DNA of 64,000 nt from NCBI GenBank assembly GCA_964638035.1, contig CAZWXD010000003.1, forward strand, positions 62,001-126,000. Reading direction: 5' to 3'. Under the pieces are notes generated by a model. That model did no database searches. It was not told where the DNA came from and saw only the letters and a program-made list of their open reading frames with translations. The stretch comes from JAGGAG01 sp964638035 (GTDB taxonomy: Bacteria > Gemmatimonadota > Gemmatimonadetes > Gemmatimonadales > GWC2-71-9). Of this stretch, positions 60,823-64,000 are shown in pieces; position 1 is the first letter of the stretch; every line of letters begins with the position of its first letter. The translations under genes were made by a program, and so were the position numbers.

Positions 60823-62094
60823 ATGCCAGAAACCACCCCTATCTCCATTGAAACCACGGGTTCCGACGCCGGCTCCCGGTCGCTCCGGGTGACGGTCCCG
60901 GTGGACCGGGTCCGGGCCGCCGAGGACAAGGCCGTGGCGCTCTATGCCCGGCGGGCCCGCCTTCCCGGGTTCCGGCCCGGCAAGGCCCCCGCCGCCGTGG
61001 TGCGGAAGAAGTTCGACCAGGCCATCAAGCAGCATGTCCTCGAAGAGGTGGTCCGGGAGGGCTGGGAGCAGGTGCAGTCGTCCCAGGACCTGAAGCCGAT
61101 CGCCGGCCCCTCGGTCCGGAACCTGAAGTTCGAGGATGGGAGCCCGCTGGAGTTCGAGCTGTTCGTGGAGGTGCGGCCGGAGATCACCCTGAGCCGGACG
61201 GGGGGCTTCTCGCTCACCCGAACCGTCCCCCCGGTGGACGATGCCGCGGTGGCCGAGCAGCTGGACCGGCTGCGCGAGCGCCGGGCCACCTGGCTCCCGG
61301 TGGAGGGTGGAAAGCCCTCCCCGGGGAACATGGCCCGGGTCGAGGTGGCGGCGTTCGAGGGCGACCAGCCCGGGAAGGCACGCACGGAGGACATCGTGCT
61401 GGGCCAGGGCCGGGTGGTGCCCGACCTGGAAGAGCGGATCATGTCGCTCGAGCCGGGGCAGTCGGTGGATGCCGACATCCGGTTCCCCGATGACGACCCC
61501 GACGAGTCACGCCGCGGGACGACGCGCAAGGTCCGGGTGGCCCTGCAGGAGGTCAAGCGCCAGGAACTCCCGGCCCTCGACGACAGCTTCGCGGGCGAGG
61601 TGGGCGACTTCGCCTCACTCGACGCGCTCAGGGCCGCTGTCCGCACCGACCTGGAGGCAGAGGCCGTGCGCACTGCGGACGCGCAGGTGCGGTCGGCCCT
61701 CGTGAATGAGCTGGTGACCGCCAACGCGGTGCCGGCGCCGCACTCGCTGGTGCACCGGTGGCTGCATGCGTACGCGCACCAGTTCGGCATCCCCAGCGAG
61801 CCACATTCCGCGCTGGAGCAGTTCGAGAAGCAGTTCCACGACATCGCCGAGGCGCAGGTCAGGCGCGACCTGGTGCTCGAGGCCGTGGTCGAGCACGAAA
61901 AGCTGGCAGCCACCGAGGCCGAGATCGACGAGCGGGTGGCACGGCTCGCGGAGGCACGCGGGGCGAAGCCGGGCGAGGTGTACGCGCAGTTGCAGAAGGC
62001 GGGGCGCATCCCCGAGCTGGAGCGCGCCATCACCGAGGAGAAGGCGTTCGCCTGGCTCCTCTCCCAGTCCACCGTGGTCGAGGCAGGCGCATAG
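60823..62094 (+). CDS. tig: Trigger factor
   Basis: 423-residue ribosome-associated chaperone. Ribosome-binding domain with the signature GFRPGKAPAAVV (about residues 49-60), then a FKBP-like domain (about 155-245) and a helical C-terminal chaperone domain to the end. The FKBP part is rather divergent (EGDQPGKARTEDIVLGQGRVVPDLEE), so isomerase activity may be low. No ribosome site precedes the ATG; a TAGATT hexamer 6 nt upstream fits a leaderless transcript. Followed by clpP after 2 bp. Confidence 0.93.
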   Translation: MPETTPISIETTGSDAGSRSLRVTVPVDRVRAAEDKAVALYARRARLPGFRPGKAPAAVVRKKFDQAIKQHVLEEVVREGWEQVQSSQDLKPIAGPSVRNLKFEDGSPLEFELFVEVRPEITLSRTGGFSLTRTVPPVDDAAVAEQLDRLRERRATWLPVEGGKPSPGNMARVEVAAFEGDQPGKARTEDIVLGQGRVVPDLEERIMSLEPGQSVDADIRFPDDDPDESRRGTTRKVRVALQEVKRQELPALDDSFAGEVGDFASLDALRAAVRTDLEAEAVRTADAQVRSALVNELVTANAVPAPHSLVHRWLHAYAHQFGIPSEPHSALEQFEKQFHDIAEAQVRRDLVLEAVVEHEKLAATEAEIDERVARLAEARGAKPGEVYAQLQKAGRIPELERAITEEKAFAWLLSQSTVVEAGA

Positions 62095-62096
62095 GC

Positions 62097-62726
62097 ATGG
62101 CTACCCTGTATCCCCCGTACATCATCGAGCGGTCGAGCCGCGGCGAGCGGACCTACGACATCTTCTCGCGGCTCCTGATGGACCGCATCGTCTTCCTCGG
62201 TGCGCCCATCAACGACGACGTGGCGAACATCATCATCGCCCAGCTGCTCTTCCTCGAGGCCGACAACCCCGAGAAGGACATCTACCTCTACATCAACTCG
62301 CCAGGCGGGGTGGTGTCGAGCGGGCTCGCCATCTACGACACGATGCAGCACCTCAAGGCCCCGGTGAACACCATCTGCATGGGCATGGCGGCCTCCATGG
62401 GGAGCTTCCTGCTCGCGGCGGGGTCGAAGGGCAAGCGGAGCGCCCTGCCCCATTCCCGCATCATGATCCACCAGCCCTCGGGTGGGGCCCAGGGGACGGC
62501 GGCCGACATCGAGATCCAGGCCCGGGAGATCCTCTACCTCCGGACCGCCCTGAACAGCCTGTACGCAGAGCATACGGGGCAGCCGCTGGAAACGATCGAG
62601 CGGGACATGGACCGGGACCGGTTCATGAGCGCGGAAGAGGCCCAGGCGTACGGGCTGATCGACACCGTCTTTCACCCCCGGAAGTCGGCCGAGGTGCTGG
62701 CCGCGGTCGGCACCGGCAGGACTTGA
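62097..62726 (+). CDS. clpP: ATP-dependent Clp protease proteolytic subunit
   Basis: 209 residues. Serine protease with catalytic Ser100 (GMAASMGSFL), His125 (RIMIHQPSGG) and Asp175 (DRDRFM). SPGGVVSSG is the oxyanion region and the N-terminus begins with YPPYIIERSSRGERTYDI, the axial-loop region. It forms the tetradecameric core with the ClpX unfoldase encoded 63 bp downstream. Start 2 bp after the tig stop, so co-transcribed. Confidence 0.97.
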   Translation: MATLYPPYIIERSSRGERTYDIFSRLLMDRIVFLGAPINDDVANIIIAQLLFLEADNPEKDIYLYINSPGGVVSSGLAIYDTMQHLKAPVNTICMGMAASMGSFLLAAGSKGKRSALPHSRIMIHQPSGGAQGTAADIEIQAREILYLRTALNSLYAEHTGQPLETIERDMDRDRFMSAEEAQAYGLIDTVFHPRKSAEVLAAVGTGRT

Positions 62727-62789
62727 CGACCCCCCGGGGGGTGGCAATACTCCGGGCTGCCACCCCCCACAGCCAGGGAACGTTCCAGG

Positions 62790-64000
<1,211 letters not shown>

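Overview
This 64 kb window is a chromosomal segment from a very GC-rich (about 70%) Gram-negative-type bacterium. The gene content fits Gemmatimonadota best: two membrane-anchored Ser/Thr kinases with C-terminal sensor domains, an ABC permease fused to an M1-type peptidase, two Uma2 proteins, YyaL, DcaP-type and other outer-membrane barrels, and several lipoproteins. This placement is inferred from family composition; no rRNA is present. I see no insertion sequence, integrase, phage gene or CRISPR array, so this looks like core or slowly evolving accessory chromosome.

Layout. 1-3.9 kb: heavy-metal-type RND efflux adaptor (cut by the window edge) and pump, followed by a lipoprotein. 5.2-8.1 kb: a Spy/CpxP-like protein coupled to a truncated VOC gene, an ArsR regulator plus SRPBCC operon sharing an AT-rich operator with a divergent DUF1428 gene, and a double-META lipoprotein. 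8.3-14.2 kb: small membrane proteins, a nitrilase-family enzyme, an exported cyclophilin, a serine hydrolase operon, a DUF3565 protein and a DHFR/RibD-like protein. 14.5-24.8 kb: a large membrane PAS-GGDEF-EAL protein, YyaL, an alpha/beta-hydrolase lipoprotein, a Uma2 protein, a U32 protein and an outer-membrane protein. 24.9-30.8 kb: ABC ATPase plus permease-M1 fusion, a fatty-acid desaturase and a lipoprotein ending in a perfect hairpin. 30.8-43.7 kb: a phosphotriesterase-like enzyme, two kinases, a tryptophan 2,3-dioxygenase/kynureninase pair and an AI-2E-family transporter. 43.7-48.1 kb: two very small genes, then dnaK and an HtrA protease.

48.1-57.9 kb is the most coherent pathway. A DcaP-like porin is divergent from a tightly overlapped six-gene operon: L-serine dehydratase, MFS transporter, phosphotransacetylase, acetate kinase, pyruvate formate-lyase and its activase. 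Together these would convert serine to ammonia, formate and acetate with ATP formation. The serine dehydratase unexpectedly carries a twin-arginine signal with a lipobox, so deamination may take place outside the cytoplasmic membrane.

58-64 kb: a large lipoprotein, tRNA-Leu(UAG), a small exported protein on the minus strand, then trigger factor, clpP and clpX (cut by the window end), a standard protein-quality-control cluster.

A recurring regulatory feature is a TANNNT hexamer ending 5-6 nt before the start codon with no Shine-Dalgarno sequence, seen at six genes. This is the layout expected of leaderless transcripts. Other starts have clear AGGAGG-type ribosome sites, so both initiation modes seem to be in use.
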